Shown: positions 36,468-49,663, counted from the first letter of the stretch. The stretch is DNA of 64,000 bases from Crambe crambe (GCA_963924555.1 OZ004595.1:5884599-5948598), one strand, 5' to 3'. The notes: generated by a model from the letters alone, not told the origin. Numbers and translations: made by a program.

Positions 36468-36628
36468 CAGCTATAAACTACCCAGAGACAGAAATAGATT
36501 CTTTAGTAATAATTAATGACAATGTTATAGACTGATCGTTAACAGTCAGCTATAAACTACCAACATAATACAGAGACAGAAATAAACTCTTTAGTAATAG
36601 CTAGGTAATGACAATGTTATCTGATCAT
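36468..36628. repeat. Tandem duplication, about 75-80 bp x 2
   Basis: The block starting CAGCTATAAACTAC and ending TGACAATGTTAT is present twice in a row, with an 8-base insertion in the second copy (AACATAAT). Confidence 0.7.
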
Positions 36629-36807
36629 TATCTCATAGATTATCTTCATTATCATCTTCTTCCAACAGTCAGCTTCAGAAAACCTAAAACTGTTGTTATT
36701 CATAGCCTGGGGAACAGTGCGTTTATGAGTCATAACGCACTTTACCCTAAGAGAGGGAATTTATGACAGTAAGAGCACTTTTCTCTATGGGAGTAAATGT
36801 ATTAGGT

Positions 36808-36819
<12 letters not shown>

Positions 36820-36860
<41 letters not shown>

Positions 36861-36871
36861 GGGGGGGGGGG
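36820..36871. repeat. (AT)n, poly-T and poly-G run at the 3' end of astacin D
   Basis: About 12 AT units, a long T run, then about 11 G, lying within 10 to 60 bases beyond the stop codon of astacin D. Homopolymers of this kind can be replication slippage or assembly artefacts. Confidence 0.8.
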
Positions 36872-36879
36872 AGTAAATG

Positions 36880-39800
36880 TTAGATGCACAAATAGTTCAG
36901 TTTGAATCCAAAACGAGTAGCTCCTCTTCCAGATCCAGCATTAAATGACACTTCTGCTGTGTTGCAATTCAGTGCTGCAAAAGTTTGAGGAGCAGTAAGG
37001 TGACAGTAAGGACCATGAGTTACTCCACAAGTAGTGATTTTAAGCTGATCTTTTGGACAAGAAGGCATTCTTCCGGCTATCCTGAAGATGCTGTCAAATG
37101 AAACCGTTATTGATGTGCTAGCAGGACACTGGATGGTCCATTTGCAGTTAATGTTGATAGGATATGGTGCGTCAGGCCAGCCCTTGCTCTGAATGGATCC
37201 ACTGGAGGTAGTGAACACTTGAAATCCCCCCCAACAGTTATCTGACTGAACAGGAGGGTTGGTGGGACTTGAAGTAGAGGGTGTGGCAGTGGTAGGGGGC
37301 AAAGTGCTGGGAGATGCAGTAGTAGCCTTTGAAGTAGTTGGAGATGGTGTGATTGGTGGTGAAGTAGTGGGAGCAGAAGTTGGTTTACTTATGGAGTGAT
37401 ATGTGGCCTTGAATCCATGACGAGTTGGTCCATGCCGAGGTCCAGCTCTGAAAATTAAAGTTGCATGGTTAGATGTCGTACGTATGGGATCAGGCCTGGT
37501 CAGATGGCAGAATAACCCAAGACGTTCACTCTGCACATTCTCACCATCATACACGATCAACTGATCTTTATCGCAAGCAGGCATCTGTCCAGCAATACCA
37601 TAGTCATCGTCAAAGCTGATCTCTATGATTGCATTGGAATCAGGAAGCACAATGTTCCATTCACACTCAAAATTGAAAGGGTATGTCAAGGGCCAGTTGG
37701 GTGTGGTGAAGGTTCCAGAGGCACCTCTCAGCATCTTCCCACACGGAGTAGGAGGTGTGGTAGAAGGAGCTCTAGTTGTACTTGAAAGTGGTCTAGTTGG
37801 AGTTTGGGTTGTGGGAGGAGTTCTGGTAGATGATGTGAATATTTTGGGAATGATCGTGCCTGGTGGTGGAGTTTGTGGATCAACTGCTGCAAATTGTACC
37901 ATTGATTATAGAACATGAGTCTTGGTGGTTAGAAAAATTACAAACTTACAAGGTCTTGATGTCCCACAGCTGAGACCATTTGCTTGCAAGAAGAACCCAC
38001 TGCGACAGCTGCATCGGTAAGAGCCTCCAAAATTAGTACAAGTGTGTTCACAACCTCCATTGTTGATAGCACACTCATTCATATCTGAAGAGGTAAAAGC
38101 TCTAGTTCACACTAACTTATCACACAGTATGTAATTCTTTCCACTCATGTTAAGCCTTACCATAGCAGGTTTTTGCTGCAGTTGAGAGATAGTATCCTTC
38201 ATTGCATTCACATATAAAGGAACCAGGTGTGTTCGTACATCTGTGGCATTGATTCCCCAAACATTCATTTCTGTCTGCATTTAGTTTGAATGACACTAAG
38301 TTGTATGCAATGGGATGCTTTCAGTTGCTCACCTATTAGTTCATATGAAACTCTTAATCCTCTCCGATCACTTAGTGTATTCCTGTCATTAGTTTGGTAG
38401 TAGATTGTTATAAGATTGAGAGTGATGTGGAAAGGAATGAATCTCTCTCTTTCATTGCATAATCTTCCTTCAGACTCTCTAAATCTGTATCTGATTAAGG
38501 CATTAGGTGATATACTTGCTCCTCGAAATATCTGAACGAAGTCTTCTCTACATCCAGGCCTATGAATATTCATCATTGCCGTGGTGAAATATCTGATATC
38601 TTATGTATAGTAGCTAATTCTTACGTTACATCTTGCTGAAATTGAGGGAATCTTATTCTGAACCCGTAACCTTCAGGTGCCTTTAGCACATAGGCACACC
38701 TTTGGTTGAACAACTGTCTGGGATAACCTGGTGAAGTGAAGCTACCATTTCTGATTGTGTTTATCACTGAGCCACAAGAAAGATCACCAGGAATGGTGAG
38801 AGGTTCCTGTGGGACCACCACACTAGGAGGAGGGTGGGTATCATGAGGACCTGTACATGAAAACGTCCATAAATTTTGCTACATCACAATTGTTGCTGTG
38901 GAAGAAACTATTGACATACCACATCTGTAGAGAGCATTGGTTTTAGCGATGTCAAGTGGACTCAGTTCTCTTGCACCTCCAATGGGAATATTTGGCTGTT
39001 GTGCAACAATAGTGTCAGATCCAGAACGAGCGAATGTATTTCTGTTATAGTGCATGATGCTAGCATGGTCGTAACCAATATAGAGAGTGTTAGCTGTGTT
39101 GGGTCTATATTTGACAAATTGACTTGCAGCACCGTCCCGGATATTCGACTCCAGAATTCGTATGTGTTGGTCTCTATCTTCTCGTTGGTGTTCGTGGAAG
39201 AATCCAATTGCATGTCCAATTTCATGTACTGCAATGCGAAATACAACACATCCACGTCCAAGTATGAGTCCTTGGGGCTGGAACCCCCTGGAAACTCTTC
39301 CAGCAAAGGAACGACATCTGCAAGTGAAATTAATAGAATGTGTGCTCACCCTATGATCATGATTGTAGAGGCCTTACTCACCCTCTTCCACCCATGAACA
39401 CAACATAATAGTGATCGGTTGTAGTCCTAGGTCGGAAACGGATGCAGGTGAAATCTTCCCAGTGCTTCATTGCTTGGAGAATGACCCTTCTCTCAGCCGC
39501 TACATGTTAATAGAAGGTTAGTGGTTTAGGATTGCAATGCTAATAGCCATTATAATAAACTTACTGCTGAATGTACTTGCAATCTGGTATGGGACAACTC
39601 CATTGGGCCAGAGTGCACCAGGGCGTTTCACAGCATTTCGCCTATTCCTCTGTAGTAGTCCATCATTTTCTGGTTTTTTTATGATAGTCATGTCTCCAAT
39701 TTTCTCAAATATTGCTACAATACCAAACACATGGATGAGATATCCATCAGATTTTTTAAATTTTTACTTACGATCATCAGCTGAAGGGTCAGCGATTACA

Positions 39801-39901
39801 ATTCCATCAAGTGTGAGGGTGGCATTATTCTCTTCTTTGGCATTGCAATACATCAATAGTGCAGCCACAATAAATGCAGGAGTGTATTTCAAGACACCCA
39901 T
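36880..39901 (-). CDS. Astacin D: secreted astacin metalloprotease, CUB-EGF-EGF-CUB-TP stalk-CUB
   Basis: Exons: 39772-39901, 39565-39714, 39382-39499, 38920-39317, 38625-38850, 38333-38559, 38161-38274, 37950-38084 and 36880-37886, about 834 residues. Signal peptide [19 protein letters not shown]; exon 1 ends DPSADD. Latency region FEKIGDM, basic site QRNRRNAV, mature start [11 protein letters not shown]. Zinc site [13 protein letters not shown], Met-turn SIMHY. CUB1 in two exons, EGF1 (DRNEC..CHRC..), EGF2 (DMNEC..). The last exon starts [14 protein letters not shown], with stalk, CUB2 ([15 protein letters not shown]), a shorter TTSKATT stalk than C or F, and CUB3 ([15 protein letters not shown]). 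Lies just upstream of an E-type gene, mirroring the F-G pair. Confidence 0.87.
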
Positions 39902-40006
39902 TGCAAGGAAACAGTGCCAATTGAGTCAATCGTTTTAGAATTTGAGTTGTATAGCCGTTAAATGATTATTATTTTCCTATTCTATACTTGTGTCTAAAGT
40001 GATGCT

Positions 40007-40014
40007 CTTTTTAT
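40007..40014 (-). promoter_or_regulatory. TATA box of astacin D
   Basis: TATAAAAAG on the minus strand, about 107 bases before the ATG. Confidence 0.5.
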
Positions 40015-40414
40015 ACACACAGAGCTGCATGTGGTGTGATCCCACTCATTATGATCAGAGCATCCTACTGAACCAAACTTTGTGCCACATCCGTCATAAG
40101 TATGTGATATCACATCACTGGATTTACACCCAAATAAGCCCAATGGTGCCTGAACTTTGTCTTATGCATATGTTTACTCATGCATACTGTAGGGAAGGTT
40201 TCCTGTAATTATAGTGTGGTGACATCAATCATGCTATGCATAACCAGTCTATTTGATCGATTGGAGACATGATTCATACATGACTGTGGCACCATGACTG
40301 GTTAGTACCAGGAAATGATATCAAAATGTGTGATATCATCCATTTTTATGATATCTATCCATGTATGGCTTTTGACGGTCATCATATAGTGATTTATTTT
40401 GTTGGTATAACTCT

Positions 40415-40560
40415 GACCCCACTTATGCAGCTGCATTGAACCCACTTATGCAGCTGCTTTGAGCTAATAAACACCCACTTATGCACAATCTTCAGCGGCT
40501 TTGAGCCCACTTAGGCTGCTCTAAGCTCATGAACACCTACATATACACAATCTTCAGCTT
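40415..40560. repeat. Imperfect short tandem repeats in the D-E gap
   Basis: Repeated phrases CCCACTTATGCAGCTGC, GCTTTGAGC and CACAATCTTCAGC alternate about four times with small changes. The rest of the gap (40020-41160) holds nothing recognisable. Confidence 0.55.
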
Positions 40561-41160
40561 CTGTGTGCTGTGTGCATGTCCAAATATGGCAACCTTCATG
40601 AGAAGTTCGTACAGTCATGTCACCCACATGCAGAACTTCTGTTGCATGAGTTCTGTGACGGGTAAATGGGGAGGGCTCCTCCTTCCTTCTCTCAAAGTAG
40701 CACAGCACCTATCTGTATCTCAGCATGAACTGTATGATGGAGGTTGGGCTCAAAATATTAAATAGATAACGAAACTGATAATGACATCATTTCTCAGTAA
40801 GCTAATGTATAAGCAATTGCTGGAATAGCTATGTAACAGACCTCTAACTTATTAATATAAACTCCATGCATGCAGTCAACTGTAGCTACCATGCATCATA
40901 GTTCTAATGAAGTTGAACACAATTAAAACATAATGTATCTGCTAAATGTATAGACCTATATAATATATACTTCATCAATGAGTCATGACCTGAAAGTCAG
41001 CTCACTCACTGAAATTATAGCTTGTTATTATAAGTAGTGCTTGTGTGAAATTGACATAGTTAATGTATAATCCTTTGGTAATACAAATCAGTAATAATAG
41101 TTGTATCTTAACTATTTATTGAAGTGATGTGAAGTGCAAAGGAACTGTACATGCTACATA

Positions 41161-44100
41161 TTATGGTTTGAATGATTTGAATGATTCAGGGTCATATCTT
41201 TCCTTATCTACTGAACGATAGCTTGCGAAGAACCCTTTTCTCTTTGGTTTATGTCGTGGTCCGGCCACAAACCTGATGCGAGCTACATTGCTGCTGAACA
41301 CCAGAGGACCAGGAGGAGTCACATGACAGAGTGGACCAAGTGTCGTACTCCCATCCATAATGAACACTTGATCTCGGATACATGCAGGCATTTGGCTAGC
41401 CACACTGAAATTGTTAAATGTCAGCTCCACGACTTTGTTGCATTTCGGTAGTTGTATGACCCACTCACAGATTTCATTGACATTGTACGTTTCAGGGTAA
41501 TTTGGTGTCTTGAAGGTGCCAGTGGCATCTGTTAAGTAGCCGCCACATGCTGGAAGATTAACAGGACGAGTATTGGTGTTAGAGCACGATGGAGTGGGCT
41601 TTTCTGTTATAGGATGTTCAGTTGTATGATGTTCAGTTGTAAGACGTTGAGTTGTAGGATGTTCAGTTGTAAGACGTTGAGTTGTAGGATGTTCAGTTGT
41701 AAGACGTTGAGTTGTAGGATGTTCAGTTGTAAGACGTTGAGTTGTAGGATGTTCAGTGGTAGGACGTTGAGTTGTAGGATGTTCAGTTGTAAGACGTTGA
41801 GTTGTAGGATGTTCAGTTGTAGTTGTATGATGTTCAGTTGTAAAATGTTGAGTTGTATGATGTTCAGTTGTAAAATGTTGAGTTGTAGGATGTTCAATGG
41901 TAGGACGTTGAGTTGTAGGACCCTCAGTTGTAGGACGTTGAGTTGTAGGATGTTCAGTGGTAGGACGTTGAGTTGTAGGATGTTCAGTGGTAGGACGTTG
42001 AGTTGTAGGATGTTCAGTGGTAGGACGTTGAGTTGTAGGACCCTCAGTTGTAGGACGTTGAGTTGTAGGATGTTCAGTGGTAGGACGTTGAGTTGTAGGA
42101 CCCTCAGTTGTAGGACGTTGAGTTGTAGTATGCTCAGTGGTAGGATGTTGAGTTGTAAGATGTTGAGTTGTAGGATGTTCAGTGGTAGGACGTGCAGTTG
42201 TGGGGATTGTACTGGGATGTTCAGTTGTGGGATCTTGTGAAGGAAGTATATTTGTAGGAGCTACTGGTAAAGGTGTACTAGGCTCCAATACAAGTTGTGG
42301 GTCTTTGCAATTACTGCGATCTCCCTGCAGACTTCCATCGGGGCAGATGCACTCGTGGTATCCACCATAGTTCTTACACTTGTAGGCACAGTTATTAGTA
42401 CTATCCATGGCACACTCATTCACGTCTGAAAAATAAGGATAAAACCAACTGTTACTCTTTCTGTAGCTACATCAGGAGTGTTCAACTGCATGCATAGTGA
42501 TTATGCTGTAATGGAGTTACCTCTGATAAAGGACACTCCGAAAGAGGATAAGCCTCTCAACAAAGGACAATTTAAAAAAATAATAATAAAATAAAAAAAT
42601 CAACTATTTTTTATTCACACTCCCTCCACTCACCAAAACACTGCTGGCCATCAGCGGAGAGAAAATATCCTCTAGGACAAGAGCACTGGTATCCACCAGG
42701 AATATTTGTGCAGGTATGAGAGCAAGGTTCAGTATATAAGCATTCATTGACGTCCTCCGCATTAAAGCTGAGCTTAAATCCAGTGAGACTGCTGCTTGTT
42801 GAAGCACCGGAGTGGTATCGAACACATCCAATGTTTACGATGGTGTAGTACACACGATATTGATTTGAGCGGCACACTCTTCCGAGTCTGTATCCAGTGC
42901 AGTCTGTTTTCTCATAGAGTTCAACATAATTTCCTGAACAGTCAGAACTATGAAGGAAGACAAAAAGAAGAGTAATAGCTAGCATATCATAATTGTGCTT
43001 AGATCTCTGTACCTACATATGCCATACACGTATTTATATTGCCATTTATACTAGCTGCATGTACCATAGTTGTCATTAGCCTCGAACCCAGCCTGCAGTG
43101 TTGCCAGGTTCATGGATTTATCCACAATCTGTGGATTTTTGGATAAGAAAATTGTCTATGGATGTCTATGGACGTCTATGGTCTTTTTTTCCTTTTTTGG
43201 GGGCGCCAAAAAAGAAACAAAGAGGCTGGGTTCGAGGCTAGGTTGTCATCTGTCCCAGTAATTTGATCTTTGTCCCAGTGTGTGTGTGGGGGATGTTGAA
43301 CAAGGAAGCACTTAAACTTTGAATTATGCAGGAAGCTCATTGAATAGAGTGTGGCTTTAGACCTAATAACCACAAATTAGCTAGTACTCCCCCAGCAGCG
43401 GCATCTACATCAGCTTCTATAAATGTGGGTATGCATGGTAGCTAAGCAATAATGTTGGCTGAAATTAATGGCTCTGGAAAAGTTGACAACCATGATGCAC
43501 ACTATATATACTACATACCTTTCAGTCAGGCCAATTGACACAATATTGAGACGGATCTGATAGCCTGGTGGAGTTCTGATACGATACATACAGTCTTGTC
43601 CAGCATGATGGGTGGGAAAGCCAGGAGAAGTCAGTGTCCCGTTCAGGGCTTCGACTCCATCAAAGTCTTCTCCACACTCGAATGGGTGGGGAGGCAACTT
43701 GGGTTTTGGTGATTCTACGTATACAGTGGATCTTGGTGGTGGAATAGCTGCATAATGAATACAATCATGCCTAATATTGAGTAACTTTTCAGTGTAATAA
43801 TTTACCTGGGCAATTATATAAAATATTGACTTTCTCAATATCGAGATTGCTCAAATCTGCTCCCATGCTTGTAGTAATGTTTGAGTCCCGAGCCATGATG
43901 GTTGGGGAACCATTTTTCGAGAAGGCATCTGAGTTATAGTGCATAATGCTATTGTAGTCGTAACCAAATCCAAGAGTCATAGCATCCTCAGATTTCACTT
44001 TCTTAAACTCGCTATCAAAACCCCTATACCGGTTTTCTTTAATGACTTCCACATGTTCATCTCGGTCCGGTCTTGTGTGCTCATGTTCTAAACCGATGAC

Positions 44101-44888
44101 ATGTCCAATCTCATGTAGGACTAGGTTGTATCCTTGGACACATCTTCCACCTAATGTGACTCCTTGAGCACCACTGACACAACCAACAAAGGATTGACAG
44201 CTGCACATGAATAGCAAACGATAACAGTAGGAGATAGCTAAAACTAAACAATACAGCTATACTGTCTCCTTACCCAAATCCCTTGATGAATTTTATATAG
44301 TCTATTTCATTGGTTCTTTCCTTGAAGCGGATGCAAGTTTCGTTCTCCCATCGAGACATTGCTTTCATGATTGTCTGAATTTCTCCCTCTGTATACAGAA
44401 CAAACATAAAAATTAATTACCATCCATCCTGACGGAAAATGCATAAGTAGGGCTAAGTGCTGGAGTAACTGAACTAACCGGAATATCTTGAACCAATAGA
44501 ATAGGGTATGACTCCATTTTCCCACAGAGGTGTACTCTTTTTGGCAAGTCGTTTTGATCTCTTATTGTGGGTATGTTTCTCCAGAACCTCCTTAAGTTCA
44601 TCCTTTATGGAAGTTATATCTCCATTTTTTGTGAAGTACTCTGCATCACAATGATAAGCATATTGTATACATTTATATACACTAGCATAATATGACTAGT
44701 GAATACTTGAGTAGCAAGAGACAGCATGCATGCACAATTTTACCATAATCTGCAGAAGGATCCAGCAACACTTGATTCTTTTCACTCAGTCTGTGTTGGT
44801 TATAGCTTTGAATGTCACAGTCACCAATGGTGAAGTAAAATGCTGACAATACCAATGCAGCTGCTACAAGTTGATGTTGGAATCTCAT
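41161..44888 (-). CDS. Astacin E: secreted astacin metalloprotease, CUB-EGF-EGF-long TTEHPTTQRP stalk-CUB
   Basis: Exons: 44744-44888, 44479-44640, 44274-44388, 43806-44200, 43519-43747, 42634-42947 and 41161-42425, about 874 residues. Signal peptide MRFQHQLVAAALVLSAFYF; exon 1 ends LLDPSADY. Latency region YFTKNGDI, a longer, very basic prosegment ([10 protein letters not shown]), mature start [11 protein letters not shown]. Zinc site [13 protein letters not shown], Met-turn SIMHY. CUB1 begins [15 protein letters not shown]. Unlike A-D and F, the second CUB1 half and EGF1 share one exon, and EGF2 shares an exon with the stalk and CUB2, so two introns are absent. The stalk is about 230 residues of TTEHPTTQRP-type decamers; the final CUB has the motif [16 protein letters not shown] and ends [17 protein letters not shown]. 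The closest paralog is astacin G. Confidence 0.88.
43077..43240. mobile_element. 164-bp MITE of the TAGCCTCG family in intron 5 of astacin E
   Basis: Inverted ends TAGCCTCGAACCCAGCCT and its complement. GTTGTCAT stands on both sides (43069-43076 and 43242-43249), an 8-bp target-site duplication. The core contains a low-complexity GTCTATGGA repeat. The paralog G lacks it in the same intron, so the insertion followed the E/G split. Confidence 0.75.
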
Positions 44889-44969
44889 GATGGCTTGATA
44901 TTTCTTTGATGAATAGCTACTTTCAGCTGTACTTTCTTGATCTGTGAAGTCAAAGATATCACCTGCCAG

Positions 44970-44979
44970 TTTTTTTATA
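44970..44979 (-). promoter_or_regulatory. TATA box of astacin E
   Basis: TATAAAAAAA on the minus strand, about 90 bases before the ATG. The downstream phrase GGTGATATCTTTGACTTCAC is shared with the promoter of astacin G. Confidence 0.55.
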
Positions 44980-45829
44980 CAGTAGCTACCCATTTCCTGC
45001 CCTAAGACCATAAATATACATGGTATATAGGTGATAGGTCAAATTTTAGTCAACATCCTGTATAGGTAAGGAAATCCATCTTTTAGGGAGATAAAGAGTT
45101 ACCTATACACTATACAAAGTCATTGTCTGGTAGCATATCAAATTATGGAGTGATTGTGGTGGTGGTGGGGGAATGCTATTTCCAGAGGAAGCATCTCTAG
45201 CTCAGCATCGATGAAGTCATGGATCCAGTTAATATCAGATGATAGCTACATGTAACTCATGGAAGCTAGTACCTTCCTAGGGTTACACTAAGTGGTTCCA
45301 AGAAAATATTTCATACTACCTGAGATTCCAATTGCAGACATCATTATTATACTGATGTTAATTTGGCCACCACCCACTTGTTTTAAGTGCTCCAGCTTGC
45401 ATACGATATAAGTATTGCATGCTCTGCGTGCTCACAAGCTTGGAGCCAGAATTAAAGGTATTTTGAGGCTTATCTAAGTGCTAAAAATTAAAGCTTCCTA
45501 TGTTTGCAGCTGCCTGGTTGGAACTTTCACTTAATACATTCAACAGCAAAATCTTACTCATGGTAAGCTAATAATAAATGCAACACAATTAAACTACCAA
45601 CCTCAGACACAAGTGAAATACTCAATAATTGTGCTCCAGGAGTATATCCACCTCTAAACAGGAAGAAGTGGGGTTGAGGTCAAGAAATTCTTCTGGTAGT
45701 CTAGCTTGTCCCAAATATAGAAATGTACTCAGAATGAGCAGAACTGTTGTTAGTTAGCTAGGTATAGCTAGCACCAGTTACTTGTGATTGGTAAGCTTTA
45801 GGCCATGCATGGTACAAGTTTGTTATCAT

Positions 45830-46050
45830 CCTTGGTATGTTTGATGGTAACGAAAATGGGATAGAAAAGGCGAAAATTCATAGTTGTTATCCGAACTATC
45901 CTCCCATCACTGTAATCAGAGGGGCAATTTATATATGCTTCCACTCAGACAATGACACTGTTATTTTAGACAAATGTGTCAGAGTTTTCAGAACTGCTGC
46001 AACACTTCTGGAGGCCATGTGTGTTCTTGTAGAAATGTCTGATACAAAGG
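45830..46050 (+). pseudogene. Fragment of an astacin-H-like gene (CUB1 second half plus EGF)
   Basis: The frame VFDGNENGIEKAKI..YPNYPPITVIRGAIYI.FHSDND is a close match to astacin H exon 60886-61076 ([31 protein letters not shown]). It is followed, after a shortened intron relic (TTATTTTAG), by a degraded EGF stretch (CRVFRTAATLLEAMCVLVEM, out of frame with EGF 61156-61275). Zinc-site exons and the rest are missing. Two related 60-base phrases (CTCTAAACAGGAAGA) at about 45652 and 46193 bracket it. The remaining gap between E and F shows nothing else. Confidence 0.65.
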
Positions 46051-46459
46051 TAACTTTAATACATTTGTTGGTTTGGTCTAGATTCTTGAGATCTTGTGTT
46101 GTGACCAAGCTTAGCTAAATGATGGCATGTGGCAAGGATGCATCCTACATGCACCTTTTAGACAGCACTGGAAAAATATTTATGTCCCTCAAAGCTCTAA
46201 ACAGGAAGAGGAGTGGTTAATTCTTCTATAGAAGAAGGTAGTCTACCTTATCCTCCATTATATCTGTCAGAGAATAGCATCAATGTAGCTATAATGTTTT
46301 GCAATTGCGCTCTGAGCATGATCATTTATACCCACGGGGGCATTTTGGAGTGTGCACCTATACATACCTATTGCTGCTCCGCTCACTTGCTGAATGAATA
46401 ATGAAGTTTACATTAATGTAAAAATAAAAAAAACATCACTGCATTGGTCTGTGATTAAG

Positions 46460-49400
46460 TTAGATGCACAAGTAGTTTAGTTTGAATCCAAAACGAGTAG
46501 CTCCTCTTCCAGATCCAGCATTAAATGACACTTCTGCTGAGTTGCAATTCAGTGCTGCGAAAGTTTGAGGAGCAGTGAGGTGACAGTAAGGACCATGGGT
46601 TACTCCACAAGTGGTGACTTTAAGCTGATCTTTTGGACAAGAAGGCATTCTTCCGGCTATCCTGAAGATGTTGTCAAACGAAACCGTTATCGTTGTGCTA
46701 GCAGGACACTGGATGATCCATTTGCAGTTAATGTTGATAGGGTATGGTGCATCAGGCCAGCCCTTGCTCTGAATGGATCCACTGGAGGCAGTGAGGACTT
46801 GAAATCCTCCCCCACAGTTATCTGACTGAACAGGAGGGTTGGTGGGACTTGAAGTAGAGGGTGTGGCAGTGGTAGGGGGCAAAGTGCTGGGAGATGCAGT
46901 AGTAGCCTTTGAAGTAGTAGGAGATGGTGTAGTAGCCTTTGAAGTAGTTGGAGGTGCTGTAGTAGCCTTTGAAGTAGTGGGAGATGGTGTGGTTGGTGGT
47001 AAAGTAGTGGGAGCAGAAGTTGGTTTGCTTATTGAGCGATAAGTGGCCTTGAATCCATGACGAGTTGGTCCATGCCGAGGTCCAGCTCTGAAAACTAAAG
47101 TTGCATGGTTAGACGTTGTACGTATGGGATCAGGCCTGGTCAGATGGCAGAATAACCCAAGACGTTCACTCTGTACATTCTCACCATCATACACGATCAA
47201 CTGATCTTTCTCACAAGCAGGCATCTGTCCAGCAATACCAAAGTCATTATCAAAGCTTATCTCTATGATTGCATTGGAATCAGGAAGCACAATGTTCCAT
47301 TCACACTGAAAGTTGAAAGGGTATGTCAAGGGCCAGTTGGGTGTGGTGAAGGTTCCAGAGGCACCTCTCAGCATTCCCCCACATGGAGTAGGAGGTGTGG
47401 TAGAAGGAGCTCTAGTTGTACTTGCAAGTGGTCTAGTTGGAGTTTGGGTTGTGGGAGGAGTTTGGGTTGATGATGTGAATATTCTGGGGATGATAGTACC
47501 AGGCGACGGAGTTTGTGGATTGGTCACTGCAAAGTTATAATAATACCATCATCACAATAATATTAATTGCTTGAACAAAAATTAATACAGTGGCTAATGT
47601 CATCAGGTGAACTTACAAGGTCTAGATCTCCCACAGCTGAGACCATTTGCTTGTAAAAAGAATCCGCTGCGACAGCTGCATCGGTAAGAGCCTCCAAAGT
47701 TAGTACAAGTGTGTTCACAACCTCCATTGTTGAATGCACACTCATTCACATCTGAAGTTCATGGGAGGAAACATCAGATAATTATAGAATTGATTATTAT
47801 GTAGCCATCGTTGGCACCTGAATCTGATATCCCTTACCATAGCAGGTGTTAGCTGCAGCTGAGTGATAATATCCTCTATTACATTCACATGAAAAGGAAC
47901 CGGGGGTGTTAACACATCTGTGACACTGACTTGGACGTCCAAAGCTCTGGCATTCATTATTATCTGTATTTTGATGACATACAAGTACATTGATTCATAT
48001 AGCTAGCTAATACTCTACACATCAATCATTGCAGGGTTTACCTCTCAGTGCATAGGACACTCTCAGTCCTGTCCTGCCACTTCGCAGGTTTCTGTTATTA
48101 GTTTGGTAGTAGATTGTCATGACACTGCTACTGATGAAGAAACGCACAGATCCATCTCGCTCATTGCATATCATCCCATTGTTGTAGCCTCTATATCTGA
48201 TCAAATTACTCGATGATATACTTGCTCCTTGATAAAGCTGAACAAAGTCTTCTGTGCAGCCAGGTCTAGATATGCAGGGGAGGATTGCTCAAGAGCTTTA
48301 TACAATTAAATGTAGCTTATATTCTTACGTTGGGTCCAGCTGAAATTGAGGGAAGGAGATTTCAAATCCATAGCCTTCAGGTGCTCGCAGTACAAATGCA
48401 CACCTCTGGTTGAACCTGTGGCTGGGATAACCTGGTGACGTTAAACTACCACTCCCAGTTACTGTCCTCGCGAAACCACAAGAGAGGCCACCAGGGATGG
48501 TGAGAGGAGGTTCCACTGGGACCACCACATTAGGGGGAGGGTGGGTATCATGGGGACCTGATGCAAAAAAAAAAAGAAAAAAAAAAGGAGTTGTTATTGT
48601 TGAGGTAAGAAATATGCAATGTATAGCTATACATACCACATCTGTAGAGAGCATTGCATTTAGCACTATCAAGTGGACTCAGTTCTCTCGCATTTCCAAT
48701 AGGAATATTAGGCTGTAGTGCAACAATTGTGTCAACTCCAGGTCTATTAGCAAATGTGTTAGAGCTGTAGTGCATGATGCTTGCATAGTCATAGCCAAGA
48801 TTGAGAGTGGTGGCTGAATTGGGTGCCACTTTTTCAAATTGACTCCGGAGACCCGACGCGATATTGGAGTATAGAATTCTCACAAATTGGTCTCTATCTG
48901 CTCGAGTGTGTTCATGGTAGAATCCAATTGCATGTCCAATTTCATGCACAACGGTGGGGAAGAAGACACAACCCGCTCCTAGTGTGATGCCTTGTGGTTG
49001 AAAGAATCTGTTAACTCTTCCTATGAAGGACTGACATCTACAGGAAGATGATTTCGCTCATGAGCTTATGATCATATAGCTAGCTTATACATCAGTGTTA
49101 CTTACACTCTAGGAGATCCACCCATAAAAACGACATAGTGTGCATCATTTGCAGTCCTAGGTCGGAAACGGATGCAGGTATGATCTTCCCAGTGCTTCAT
49201 AGATTGGAAAATGACCCTCCTATCAGCCGCTGCAGGAGATTAATGCATGCATGCATGCAGGTAGTTAGATCACACATTATGTTGCTATAGAGATAAAAGT
49301 ATATACTATAGCTGTACTACCTACTTACCATTGAATGTACTTGCAATCTGATAGGGGATGACTCCATTAGGCCAGAGTGCATTTGGGTTGTTTATCGCAT

Positions 49401-49663
49401 TCCTCCTACTTCTCTTTGCACTTCCTGGTGTTTTTATGAAAGTCATGTCTCCTACTTTCTCGAATATTGCTACAATCGTGATATAAATTAATTTTACATT
49501 ATTTATAGGAGAGTCAGCAGCATGGCTACTTACAAGTGTCAGCTGAAGGGTCAGCAACTACAACTCCATCAAGTGTGAGGGTGGTAGTATTATCTTCTTT
49601 CGCATTGCAATAAATCAATAGCACAGCCACAATAACCACAACTGTGTATTTCAAGACCTCCAT
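46460..49663 (-). CDS. Astacin F: secreted astacin metalloprotease, CUB-EGF-EGF-CUB-TP stalk-CUB
   Basis: Exons: 49534-49663, 49329-49469, 49106-49229, 48637-49037, 48329-48557, 48042-48265, 47838-47963, 47617-47751 and 46460-47526, about 858 residues. The signal peptide starts at ATG 49663 ([19 protein letters not shown]); an in-frame upstream methionine at 49747 would place 28 polar residues before it and is not preferred. Exon 1 ends DPSADT. Latency region FEKVGDM, basic site KRSRRNAI, mature start [11 protein letters not shown]. Zinc site [13 protein letters not shown], Met-turn SIMHY. The last exon begins [14 protein letters not shown], then CUB2 ([15 protein letters not shown]), a TTSKATT stalk and CUB3 ([15 protein letters not shown]). 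Parts are nearly identical to C and D. Confidence 0.88.

Noticed and set aside
36177-36535. Possible small Cys-rich gene starting MACPCPVMCRC
   Set aside because: The frame stops after about 40 codons; there is no splice support, family or promoter; the longer overlapping frame has no good start and includes a tandem repeat.
41607-42240. Leu/Asn/Gln-rich and Cys/Ser-rich repeat frames across the astacin E stalk
   Set aside because: Alternative frames of the same 30-base repeat; the correct frame is fixed by the flanking EGF and CUB domains.
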